This document shows positions 56,301 through 63,822 of a stretch of 64,000 nt of DNA, piece by piece. Source of the stretch: Halobacteroides halobius DSM 5150 (GTDB lineage: Bacteria > Bacillota > Halanaerobiia > Halobacteroidales > Halobacteroidaceae); the NCBI RefSeq assembly GCF_000328625.1, contig NC_019978.1, forward strand, positions 310,001-374,000, written 5' to 3'. Position 1 is the first letter of the stretch; every line of letters starts with the position of its first letter. Made by a program: the position numbers and the translations under genes. The notes beneath the pieces were generated by a model. The model was not told the origin of the DNA. It worked only from the letters and a program-made list of their open reading frames with translations, and did not search any database.

Positions 56301-57251
56301 AAACCACCCAATTTTAAATATCTAAATAGCAATCCAAGTGAAATTATTTTTACTAATTTAGCTACCAGAGTTAGAGATGGAAACTTGTTACTATCCTTAT
56401 CTAAAGAGATGAAATCAAATTATAATGTAAAAAGTTTTAAATTTGAATTGCCACCAGCAGTTCAAAGCATTAGTAATTTAAATAATCTTCAACAGGTAAG
56501 GATAAAACGAGATAATCTTTCTAAAGACTGGTATTTGTTAGTGATCTATAAAGTTGAACCTAAAGATAAACCCCAGGGCAACAATATAATGGCTATTGAT
56601 TTAGGCCTTGATAATTTAGCTACCTTAACCTTTAAAGATAATCCTAAAGGTTATATTATTGATGGTAAGAAGATTAAATCAGAAAACAGATATTACAATA
56701 GAAGAATTTCTAAACTTCAAAAAATCAGAATGAAACAAGTAGGTAGTAAAAAATTTAAAGACACCAAACAAATTAAAAATTTTAGATTAAAAAGAAGAAA
56801 TTTTGTTGCTGATTATCTTCACAAAGCTAGTAGAAAGATAGTTAATCTAGCAATTAAGAATAAGGTATCTACTATTGTAATTGGAGATATATCAGGTATT
56901 AAGCAAAATAATAAGCAAAATAAACATTTTGTAGCTATCCCAATTCAAAGGTTCAAAGATTTAATAGAATATAAAGCAAAATTAGAAGGTATTAAAGTTA
57001 TTTTTCTTAATGAAGCCTACACTTCTGGTTGTTCTGCGATAGATGAAGAAAGATTAAGTAGAGCTGACTATGATAAATCTAGACGAATAACTAGAGGTCT
57101 TTTCAAGTCTGGTAATAAAATAATCAATGCTGATATAAATGGTAGCTTAAATATAATGAGAAAATATTTAAAGAATGGTACTCCCAAAATGGTAAAACAG
57201 ATTAGGGATATGGGACTTGTGGACACTCCCGAAAGATTAAGGGTATCCTAG
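53350..57251 (+). CDS. tnpB: TnpB RNA-guided nuclease-type protein, split by a group II intron
   Basis: Exon 1 is 53350-53410 (MRLAFKFKPNFSHKQLEIVK plus one base), exon 2 is 56062-57251 starting ...ELSWHTSKLYN. Joined, they give 416 residues with no break, the normal TnpB size. RuvC motifs are visible: IDLGLDNLAT with the first Asp and ADINGSLNIMRK with the last Asp. The middle motif reads VIGDISG rather than the VIEDL of ISDra2 TnpB, as in the IS1341-like branch. The zinc finger cysteines are largely missing. AGGAGGTG precedes ATG. Without splicing only a short peptide of about 25 residues would be made from exon 1. Confidence 0.85.
53411..56061 (+). mobile_element. Group II intron, apparently intact, inserted in tnpB
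   Basis: It begins GTGCGAC at 53411, has about 670 bases of structured RNA before the ORF, an intact intron protein, a domain V hairpin at about 55978-56013 (CGCCGTATGAGGTGAAAGTC...) and a domain VI ending in CTAT at 56061. The exons join as GTTAAAG and AGTTAAG. It lies on the same strand as tnpB, so it could splice from the tnpB mRNA. Length 2651 bases. Confidence 0.9.
54078..55967 (+). CDS. ltrA: Group II intron protein: reverse transcriptase, maturase and HNH endonuclease
   Basis: A 629-residue intron-encoded protein. RT domains: KPDGRKRPLGIPTIEDRLIQQ, YGFRPNRSTKHAI, DVDIKGFFDNVDH, GTPQGGIISPLLSN and the catalytic YADD at about 311-314. The maturase domain X lies at about 380-500, and the C-terminal HNH nuclease has CCFVTGKPL ... 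ECHHKKPRSMGGKDTYRNL. It cuts the second strand in retrohoming. The GTG start at 54078 is possible; ATG 54126 (MTALRKEQVE) after AAGGGGG is an alternative. No defects are seen. Confidence 0.92.
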   Translation: MRLKKVKSLQGGFSRLMTALRKEQVENPKKQKLRNNEYYNTQDIQDMLYRYSKKGYDFKNLMHHIKSKDNILLAYRNIKKNTGSKTRGTNNKTIKDLEELTTQKLVDYVRNRLEYYIPQSVRRVYIPKPDGRKRPLGIPTIEDRLIQQCIKQVLEPICEAKFHNHSYGFRPNRSTKHAIARTMRLINQSKLHYVVDVDIKGFFDNVDHAKLKKQMWSMGIKDKKLISIIGNMLRAEIEGEGIPDKGTPQGGIISPLLSNIVLNELDWWVSNQWETFETDFKYNQKSNKYQALKKRSNLKEVYIVRYADDFKIMCRDYEIASKIKVATIQWLKERLNLDVSKKKTKITNLKRSYTKFLGIKLKVVEKGNKYVCKSRIANGVKKKLADKLKRQINNIKQETTPQQVSKLNSMILGMHNYYSMATHVNIDFSEIAFLVNRTLENRLSPNRKGTESKAFKKLYGSYNYKPYCVTGIKIFPIAGVTTSPPMNFSQDICDYTPKGREKIHKKLKSVSPVVQRYLVENPVQGQSVEYNDNRIARYSGQNGCCFVTGKPLTIGNIECHHKKPRSMGGKDTYRNLCLVTKNVHKLIHSTKSETIKRYYDKVKGYFDEEILSKLNKFRTKAGNDCIELS

Positions 57252-57372
57252 GTTTTAACTAGGAGGAAACTTAAACACCAAACATCTTTCAAACTCACCT
57301 AGTAACATATAGCTATCTTAGTATATGTGAAGTAGTAAGAAGCCTCCGTTGTTTATCTCGGAGGTTGTTCAC
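57252..57372 (+). ncRNA. Right end of the IS605-type element, candidate omega RNA 3' part
   Basis: After the tnpB stop come GTTTTAACTAGGAGG..., short stems (ACATATAGCTA/TAGTATATGT) and the terminal hairpin AGCCTCCG/CGGAGGT before TTGTTCAC. TnpB guide RNAs derive from this end, with the guide being sequence just outside the element (the Rhs tip from 57373). Assignment follows from known TnpB biology and is not shown by the sequence alone. Confidence 0.45.
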
Positions 57373-57461
57373 CATGTCATCTTTTGAAGGTTTGATTCCA
57401 AGCGATCCTGTTTTTTACGCAAATTATGGTTGGAGTGCTTATGAAGTGTTATCATCTGATG

Positions 57462-57549
57462 AAAAATTTAACTATTATTAAGTTTTTGAGTACTAATTTA
57501 ATTTCATTGAATTAGTCAATTTATAGTTTTTAAAAATGCAACGATAGTG
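57462..57549 (-). repeat. Solo end of the IS4-family element
   Basis: An inverted copy of the left end of the IS4-family element (45679 to about 45767): it ends ...ATGCAACGATAGTG at 57549 and shares long identical words such as TTGAGTACTAATTTAATTTC and TTGAATTAGTCAATTTATAG. It cuts off Rhs tip 3 and supplies its stop codon. Confidence 0.85.
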
Positions 57550-57594
57550 ATAATAATTAAAAAATAAAAATTTTACTTATCATTTAATATTTAC

Positions 57595-59149
57595 TGATAG
57601 CGTAAAAAAAGTATAGGTGAATTTATCCAAAAAATTAGAAAAGAGCCACTCCTTTTGATAAGGTATTGTTAACCACAACAAAACCAAAGAAAGGAGATGG
57701 CTCTTATGGACAATATTATACAACAATTTGAGGAAAATATCAGCATTGAATTAGAAAAAATATTAAAAGAGGTGCTATTAGATTCAGGAAGGGATATATC
57801 AGAAGTAATAAATTTAATCAAAAGTAATCTTGATGAGTTAGGTAGAAAGCTTTCTAAATGGGTTATAGAAATAGTAGATGAAACAATAAAGGAAAGTACT
57901 AAAAGAAAAAAAGAATGGAAGATAGTAAAAAAGAAACAAAGAAAATTAATGACTAAGTTTGGGGAAGTGAAGTATAAAAGAAGATATTATCGTTCTAAAA
58001 GCAGTGATAAGTATAAATATTTAGCAGAAGAAAGATTAGGAATAAAGAAATATCAAAGGATGGATAGTTCGTTAGAAGCTGAATTAGTAGATTTAGCATC
58101 GGAAAATGCTTATAATAAGGTAGGTAAAGAGGCAGTAGACGATTTAGAAATAAGTGACCAAACAGTGATGAATAAGGTAAGAAAGCTAGGGCAAATAGAA
58201 AACAATGAATTAAATGAAGTAACAGAAAAACGGGAAGTAAACTGTTTGTATATAGAAGCAGATGAAGATCATGTAGCTTTACAAAATGGGAAGAAATCAA
58301 TGCCTAGATTAGTTTATATTCATGAAGGAATAAGTGAAGTTGGAGATAAGAGAGAATTAAAGAATAAATACTATTTTTCTGGAGTATATAAAGATTCAGA
58401 AGAGCTGTGGTTAGAAGTACTGGATTATATAGATGAAAATTATAAGTTAGAGAAAGTGGAAAAGATCTTTTTACTAGGGGATGGAGCACCATGGATTAAA
58501 AGCGGCTTAAAGTGGCTTCCTAAGTCTAAATACATATTAGATAGATATCATTTAATTAAGTATTTTAGGAGAGCTAGTAGATATGGAAGAAAAGAAGTTA
58601 AAGAAAAACTGTGGAGTGGATTAGAAGAACCAGACCAAGAGTTAGTTAAAGAAGCTTTTAGTGAATTGATATCTAATGAAGAAAATGAGAAAAGAAAGAG
58701 TTTAATTAGAAAATCACGTCATTATATTTACAATAATTGGGATGGAATAGTGAATTATACCCAGGATAAAGATGCAATTGGTTGTAGTGCTGAGGGACAT
58801 ATAAGCCATATATTGGCAGATAGATTAAGTTCAAGACCAATGGCTTGGTCAAAGACTGGTGTTGATCAAATGTCTAGATTACAAGCATTTAAGTTTAATG
58901 GTGGAAATAAAGAAAAACTGAAAGAATTGTTTTTGAGAAAGGAAGAAAAAATAAAAAAAGAAGAAACTTTAACAGAGATTGAATCTAAAACGATAAATAG
59001 TAAGTTAAAAAAGAAGTTTGCTCAATCTAAGAAGAATATACCTAGCATAAATATAGGAAGAAGAACAGGTTTAACTAGAGCTTTAAAGGCAATTGTTTGA
59101 TTGGGAAAATAATTTTTAACTATTAACCTATAAAAAATTGATGCTATCA
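57595..59149 (+). mobile_element. ISLre2-family insertion sequence
   Basis: One intact transposase gene lies between terminal inverted repeats: TGATAGC...AGTATAGGT (57595-57618) and ACCTATAAA...GCTATCA (59126-59149). TATTTAC occurs directly outside both ends (57588-57594 and 59150-59156), a likely 7-base target duplication; the match extends to TATTTACTGATA if the terminal bases are counted. Confidence 0.85.
57706..59100 (+). CDS. ISLre2-family transposase (UPF0236)
   Basis: A 464-residue transposase of the ISLre2/UPF0236 family. I choose ATG 57706 (MDNIIQQFEEN) with AAAGGAG nine bases upstream; ATG 57697 abuts that site. Typical segments are FGEVKYKRRYYR, the ADEDHVALQ acidic motif, LLGDGAPWIKSG, DRYHLIKYFRRA and the CSAEGHISHILADRLSSRPMAW region in parts. 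No defects are seen, so it may be active. Confidence 0.93.
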   Translation: MDNIIQQFEENISIELEKILKEVLLDSGRDISEVINLIKSNLDELGRKLSKWVIEIVDETIKESTKRKKEWKIVKKKQRKLMTKFGEVKYKRRYYRSKSSDKYKYLAEERLGIKKYQRMDSSLEAELVDLASENAYNKVGKEAVDDLEISDQTVMNKVRKLGQIENNELNEVTEKREVNCLYIEADEDHVALQNGKKSMPRLVYIHEGISEVGDKRELKNKYYFSGVYKDSEELWLEVLDYIDENYKLEKVEKIFLLGDGAPWIKSGLKWLPKSKYILDRYHLIKYFRRASRYGRKEVKEKLWSGLEEPDQELVKEAFSELISNEENEKRKSLIRKSRHYIYNNWDGIVNYTQDKDAIGCSAEGHISHILADRLSSRPMAWSKTGVDQMSRLQAFKFNGGNKEKLKELFLRKEEKIKKEETLTEIESKTINSKLKKKFAQSKKNIPSINIGRRTGLTRALKAIV

Positions 59150-59243
59150 TATTTACTGATAATCTTGAATATGTATTATAAATGTATTATAATTTTAGTT
59201 AGCTTAAGCAAAAGATGTCGAATTTAAGGAGAGGATGTAGTAG

Positions 59244-60002
59244 ATGAGACCTTTAATAGGAGTAACTAACTATTATGTTGATAGTAATGAATTAGGGGCT
59301 TTAGAAGATAGGACTCGAGGATTTACAGGACAAGATATGGCAATGTGCACAATGGATTATCTACGGGGGATAAGACAAGCAGGTGGTATTCCTATTATGT
59401 TAAGTCATATAGATGATGAAGAGTATTTGGATAATATTGTGCAAAGATGTGATGGTTTTTTATTTAGTGGTGGGGCTGATGTTGACCCACAATTATATGG
59501 TGAAGAACCGATTAAGGAATGTGGAGCAATTACCCCTAAAAGAGATAGTTTTGAAATAAAACTGTTAGCTAAGGTGCTTAAGGAGGATAAACCAACCTTT
59601 GGTATCTGTCGAGGAATGCAATTGATTAATATATATTACCAAGGAACACTTTATCAGGATTTGACAGCTTATAATGATCAGACAAACCATCATAGAGGAT
59701 TAAAATTTCCTAAGTGGTATCAGATTCATGAGGTTAAATTAGAGGATAATTCTCAGATTGCCCAAGCTTTTGGTAAGACTGAGATTAAGACTAATAGTTT
59801 ACATCATCAAGTACTAAAGGAGGTGGGAGAGGGTCTAGAAGTAACTGCTAGAGCTAATGATGGGATTGTTGAAGCTATTGAGGATAAGAGCAAACAGTTT
59901 TTATTGGCAGTTCAATGGCATCCAGAAATGATGTTTGAGAAAGTAGCAGAGCAGAGCAAATTATTTGATTATTTTGTTGATAATGTCAAAGATTTAATGT
60001 AA
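59244..60002 (+). CDS. Gamma-glutamyl-gamma-aminobutyrate hydrolase family protein
   Basis: A 252-residue class I glutamine amidotransferase-like hydrolase (peptidase C26, PuuD-like). The nucleophile Cys122 is in FGICRGMQLINI, and the His-Glu pair in AVQWHPEMMF. The oxyanion-strand segment FLFSGGADVDPQLYGEE fits the family. It cleaves gamma-glutamyl amides; the physiological substrate is unknown. AAGGAGAGG lies upstream of ATG. The NhaC gene follows 37 bases later, so the two may be co-transcribed. Confidence 0.92.
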   Translation: MRPLIGVTNYYVDSNELGALEDRTRGFTGQDMAMCTMDYLRGIRQAGGIPIMLSHIDDEEYLDNIVQRCDGFLFSGGADVDPQLYGEEPIKECGAITPKRDSFEIKLLAKVLKEDKPTFGICRGMQLINIYYQGTLYQDLTAYNDQTNHHRGLKFPKWYQIHEVKLEDNSQIAQAFGKTEIKTNSLHHQVLKEVGEGLEVTARANDGIVEAIEDKSKQFLLAVQWHPEMMFEKVAEQSKLFDYFVDNVKDLM

Positions 60003-60039
60003 GACTTATAAAAGTTATAGAATTTGAGGAGGAGAGAAT

Positions 60040-61536
60040 ATGGAACATTATGGTTTATTATCTTTATTGCCGACTATTGTAGCTTTAGGCTTGGCTATTT
60101 GGTCTAAACGAGTAATCGAATCATTATTAGCTGGGTTGTTAACAGGAGTATTAATTATGGATACTATGGTTAATGGATTGGGCCACTCTATTTTATTTGC
60201 TATCCCCAATCTATTTGATGTGATTGTAGGTCATCCTGCTAATCAGGAAGCAGGTTTACAAGGAATAGGAATCTTAAGTGGTACAAGTTTACCTAAAATC
60301 TTTATAGTAGTTTTAATGTTGGGTTCTTTTATTACTGTATTAGAGAAATCAGGTGGGGCTCTTGCATTTGGTGATTGGTTGGCTAAGAAAGTAAAAACTA
60401 AGCAAGGAGCTCAAACTGCAACCGGAATTATGGGTTGTTCATTGTTTACAAGTTCTTATTTTAGTTCTTTAGCAACAGGTACAGTCTTTAGGCCAATTTA
60501 TGATCGAATTAAAATTTCTCGTGAAAAATTATCATTTTTCTTAGATGCTACTGCAGCTCCGATCAATGTTTTAGTACCAGTTTCAGGTTGGGTAGCGTAT
60601 ATGACAATCTTAGTAGAGGAGAATCTGCCGAGTGTAGAAAATGGAATTGCAGGTTTAGTAAAGACAATCCCATATAATTTCTATAATATTTTTATGATAA
60701 TTTTTGTATTTTTATTAGCTAATAATATAATTAAAGATTACGGGCCAATGAAGAAGATAGAAGAAAAGTATGCTCGAGGAGAGATAGACTATAATGATAA
60801 CGAAACTGATTCTGTAAAAGATACAAAAGATGGTAATGCATCTGATATGTTATGGCCTCTAGCTGCATCAGTAATTTCTTTGGTTATTTTAGGCTCTTGG
60901 AACTATACTTTAGCTAGTGTTCCTTTCTTTAGTAAATTAGGAGTACCATCAATTCCACTAGGAAGTCGGGATATGTTACTAATTAGTTTTAGTTTAGGTT
61001 TAATTGTAGCATTTATTAAATATGTATTTAGTGGTTTAATGAGTGCTGAAGAATTTTTGGACGAGGCAATAGATGGTACCAAATCAGCAATTACAGGTGG
61101 TATAATTATTATATTAGCTGTTACTTTAGGTGATATGGTTCAGGTAGCAGCACCAGAGGGATTAGGAGGAGCTAAGTATATAGCAGCTATAGCAAAAGGT
61201 AATATTTATCCTTCGATACTTCCGTTTGCTACGTTCTTTATTTGTGGGGCTATGAGTTTCTCTTTAGGTACTTCTTTTGGGACTTGGGGTATTATGATGC
61301 CTTTAATAATGCCAATTGCTCTAACAGCTGGTGTGAATCCATTTTTAGCAGTAGCAGCAGTTCTATCTGGAGGAACTTTTGGTGATCATTGTTCACCAAT
61401 CTCTGATACTACTGTAATGTCTTCTATTGGAGCTGGTTGTGAACATATGGACCATGTAAATACACAACTTCCGTATGCTCTAACTGTAGCATCAATTGCT
61501 TCAGTATTCTTTTTAGTAGCTGGTTTTATAGTTTAA
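60040..61536 (+). CDS. NhaC family Na+/H+ antiporter-like transporter
   Basis: A 498-residue membrane protein with about 11-12 helices of the NhaC/ArsB-NhaD superfamily. Conserved parts are SGGALAFGDWLAKKVKTKQGAQ, the SSYFSSLATGTVFRPIYDR loop, FSLGTSFGTWGIMMPLIMPI and GGTFGDHCSPISDTTVMSS in parts. NhaC proteins exchange Na+ for H+, some exchange organic acids. Such a pump fits a saline habitat. GGAGGAGAG lies before ATG, and a terminator follows. Confidence 0.92.
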   Translation: MEHYGLLSLLPTIVALGLAIWSKRVIESLLAGLLTGVLIMDTMVNGLGHSILFAIPNLFDVIVGHPANQEAGLQGIGILSGTSLPKIFIVVLMLGSFITVLEKSGGALAFGDWLAKKVKTKQGAQTATGIMGCSLFTSSYFSSLATGTVFRPIYDRIKISREKLSFFLDATAAPINVLVPVSGWVAYMTILVEENLPSVENGIAGLVKTIPYNFYNIFMIIFVFLLANNIIKDYGPMKKIEEKYARGEIDYNDNETDSVKDTKDGNASDMLWPLAASVISLVILGSWNYTLASVPFFSKLGVPSIPLGSRDMLLISFSLGLIVAFIKYVFSGLMSAEEFLDEAIDGTKSAITGGIIIILAVTLGDMVQVAAPEGLGGAKYIAAIAKGNIYPSILPFATFFICGAMSFSLGTSFGTWGIMMPLIMPIALTAGVNPFLAVAAVLSGGTFGDHCSPISDTTVMSSIGAGCEHMDHVNTQLPYALTVASIASVFFLVAGFIV

Positions 61537-61543
61537 TTACGAG

Positions 61544-61580
61544 AAGGTACTATGTAATAAAGCATAGTACCTTTTTTTAT
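61544..61580 (+). terminator. Terminator after the NhaC gene
   Basis: AAGGTACTATG pairs perfectly with CATAGTACCTT, followed by a run of T. Confidence 0.93.
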
Positions 61581-61605
61581 TGTAATAATTTAAGGAGGTA
61601 AGATT

Positions 61606-62865
61606 ATGGAATCTAAGATAAGATTACAAGAAAAAGTAAAGCATTATAAAGAAGAACTAAATAATGAAGCTTTAGCAGAGAGATTTCACGGGCCAATGGA
61701 TCGTAGAGCAAGAAATCCATTTCAAAGAGATTATGCCCGGATATTATATTCTTCATCCTTTAGAAGATTACAAGGTAAGAGGCAATTATTAGGGGTTCGA
61801 GATGATAAGTTTTTTAGAAATAGGTTAACTCATAGTCTAGAGGTTGCTCAGATTTCAAGAGCTATTGCTGAGAGATTGGGGTATAAAAAAGAAGAGATCT
61901 ATGTTGTAGAGAGTTGTGCTTTGGCCCATGATATTGGCATATCTCCTTTTGGGCATTATGGAGAGGAAATTTTAAATGAATTAAGCCAAGGAATTGGAGG
62001 ATTTGAAGGCAATGCCCAAAATTTAAGGGTGCTAATGAATTTAGAGAAAAAAAGGCCAGATGAAAAAGGGTTAAATTTAACTTATCGTACTTTATTAGGA
62101 GTAGTAAAGTATTTTAAAAAGTATGATGGTCAGACTAAAAAATTTATTTATGATCAAAATTATGATCAATTAAAAGAAATCTTAACTAAATATGATCTCA
62201 CCCAAAGAACTTTAGATGTTCAAATTATGGATTTAGCAGATGAAATAGCTTATGCTGCTCATGATTTGGAGGATACATTAAGTATGAAATTATTTAATAT
62301 TGATGAAGTTTTATATGAGTTTCAAATAAAGTATGGCAGAGAAAGTATAGCATATCAAAAGCTGACAAAGGCTGTTAAGCAAGCAAGAGAAGTAGCTAAA
62401 CAAGGAGAAATTTATAATTCATCTGAAGAATATAACTTCTTATTTAACAAGGAGTTAACCTCTAATTTAGTTAATGAATTGATTTGTGATCTTGATTTAG
62501 TAAAAGTTAATAAAAAACATAAGCAAAAGACAGGGACAGAACATAAGTATGAATTAGGCTTTAAAAAGCTAGCAAACTTGGCCCAGGGACTTAAAGATAT
62601 AACTTTTGAGTGTATTAATCGTACTGATTTAATTAAAAAGTATGAAAAATTGGGGGAGAAAGTAATTAGAGGTCTATATAAGGTATTTAGTGACCAAGAT
62701 TTTAATGCAGATAGCCGTTTTTTACCAGTTGAGTTTAGGGCCAAAGATGTTAAAAAGAGAAAGAGATTAATCATTGATTATATTGCAGGAATGATGGATA
62801 AATATGCAATATCTACTTACGAAAAGTTTTATGGAGCGGGGAGCTTAGATGGTATCTATGAATAG
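61606..62865 (+). CDS. dGTP triphosphohydrolase-like HD domain protein
   Basis: A 419-residue HD-domain phosphohydrolase of the dGTPase family, which cleaves dNTPs to nucleoside and triphosphate. N-terminal RDYARILYSSSFRRLQGKRQ and the metal site H76 (RLTHSLEV), H108-D109 (ALAHDIG), HYGEEILNE and DLADEIAYAAHDLED are typical. It is shorter than E. coli Dgt but normal for the Gram-positive subgroup. AAGGAGG lies before ATG. Confidence 0.92.
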   Translation: MESKIRLQEKVKHYKEELNNEALAERFHGPMDRRARNPFQRDYARILYSSSFRRLQGKRQLLGVRDDKFFRNRLTHSLEVAQISRAIAERLGYKKEEIYVVESCALAHDIGISPFGHYGEEILNELSQGIGGFEGNAQNLRVLMNLEKKRPDEKGLNLTYRTLLGVVKYFKKYDGQTKKFIYDQNYDQLKEILTKYDLTQRTLDVQIMDLADEIAYAAHDLEDTLSMKLFNIDEVLYEFQIKYGRESIAYQKLTKAVKQAREVAKQGEIYNSSEEYNFLFNKELTSNLVNELICDLDLVKVNKKHKQKTGTEHKYELGFKKLANLAQGLKDITFECINRTDLIKKYEKLGEKVIRGLYKVFSDQDFNADSRFLPVEFRAKDVKKRKRLIIDYIAGMMDKYAISTYEKFYGAGSLDGIYE

Positions 62866-62890
62866 GTATTAGGTTAAAATTTATTAAAAT

Positions 62891-62920
62891 AAAACAGACT
62901 GCCTTAAGGCAGTCTGTTTT
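62891..62920. terminator. Bidirectional terminator between dGTPase gene and tRNA-Met
   Basis: AAAACAGACTGCC and GGCAGTCTGTTTT pair perfectly around TTAA, with A- and T-tracts on either side. It can end both the + strand gene and the - strand tRNA. Confidence 0.93.
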
Positions 62921-62932
62921 AATAAGTATGTA

Positions 62933-63009
62933 TGGTGGACCTGGGAGGATTTGAACCCCCGACCGATCGGTTATGAGCCGATTGCTCTAGCCAACTGAGC
63001 TACAGGTCC
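62933..63009 (-). tRNA. tRNA-Met (CAU anticodon), elongator type
   Basis: On the minus strand GGACCTG pairs with CAGGTCC to form the acceptor stem; D-arm AGCTCAGTTGGCTAGAGC, anticodon stem ATCGG/CCGAT with loop CTCATAA, and T-loop GTTCAAATC are all present, with CCA encoded. A genomic tRNA-Ile2 also has CAU before lysidine modification, but the stem sequences suit elongator Met better. Confidence 0.93.
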
Positions 63010-63185
63010 ATGTAAGTGTTTTGTGCTGTTCCCTTATCTGCGACGTTTATTATTGTATATGAAAAAAGGGTAGATGTCAATAAAAAAATTAATTTTTTTA
63101 CAAGAAAACTAAGGCTAAACACATTAGCTAAGAAAATATCATATAAATATTATTAGAATTCGATTGTTGTAGAAAGGGGGATAAC

Positions 63186-63680
63186 ATGAATTTATTGAAA
63201 AGATTATTTCTAGGATTAAGTAAAGTAGCATGTGCTAAAGTCATAGGAGGACCACTAGCACCTAAGATAGAGGGAAGAGTTTATTTTAGAGAAGTTTCTA
63301 AAGGAACTATTGTTACAGTTAGGATATCGGGGCTACCTTCTTATCAGCCAGGAGAAGGAGGTAAAGATCCTATTGGGCCGCATGGTTTTCATGTTCATGA
63401 GCGTGGTAATTGTGAAGTTGGTGATCCAGAAGATCCTTTTCAGGCTGCTGGAGGACATTATAATCCTCATGGTGAGCCACATGGTAATCATGCAGGTGAT
63501 CTACCTAATTTATTCTCTAATAATGGAGTAGCTAGAATGCAGGTTTTTACTAATGAATTTCAACCAGAGGACATAATTGGCAGAGCAGTAATTATTCATC
63601 AAAATCCAGATGATTTTAGGACTCAACCTGCTGGAGATGCAGGTAAGAGACTAGCTTGTGGGATTATAAAGTGGTGTTAG
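63186..63680 (+). CDS. Cu/Zn superoxide dismutase family protein
   Basis: A 164-residue protein of the SOD1/SodC family. Metal ligands are in place: H69 and H71 (GFHVHE), H91 (GGHYNP), H99/H102 and D105 (HGNHAGDLP) and H138 (VIIHQNPDDF), with disulfide cysteines C76 and C158. The N-terminus (MNLLKRLFLGLSKVACA) is basic and partly hydrophobic, but a cleavable signal is not clear. A lysine-poor electrostatic loop differs from eukaryotic enzymes. GGGGG lies before the ATG. Dismutation of superoxide is inferred; some family members lack activity, but here all ligands remain. Confidence 0.9.
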   Translation: MNLLKRLFLGLSKVACAKVIGGPLAPKIEGRVYFREVSKGTIVTVRISGLPSYQPGEGGKDPIGPHGFHVHERGNCEVGDPEDPFQAAGGHYNPHGEPHGNHAGDLPNLFSNNGVARMQVFTNEFQPEDIIGRAVIIHQNPDDFRTQPAGDAGKRLACGIIKWC

Positions 63681-63822
63681 AGTGGTTTCTATCAGAATTT
63701 ATTCCTCTGGTTTGGATATAATATTAGTTAACAGTGTATAATGCACAATTTATAGTTGAGATTAAAAAATCATAGTTTTGATTGTAAAACATAAATTATA
63801 CACTAATATATGGAGGGATAAG

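Larger units (their letters stand above)
53040..57372 (+). mobile_element. IS605/IS1341-type element with group II intron inside
   Basis: The left end has a hairpin CCCCTA...TAGGGG (53044-53064); the right end has a hairpin AGCCTCCG/CGGAGGT at about 57338-57366 followed by TTGTTCAC, the common ending of this group, at 57372. It carries a divergent RHH gene and tnpB but no tnpA, so transposition would need a TnpA from elsewhere. The element lies within Rhs tip 3. The left boundary is uncertain by about ten bases. Of its 4.3 kb, 2651 bases are the group II intron. Confidence 0.8.

Noticed and set aside
62933-63009. Initiator tRNA-fMet
   Set aside because: Initiator tRNAs have an unpaired first position and three G-C pairs closing the anticodon stem; here position 1 pairs and the stem is ATCGG/CCGAT.
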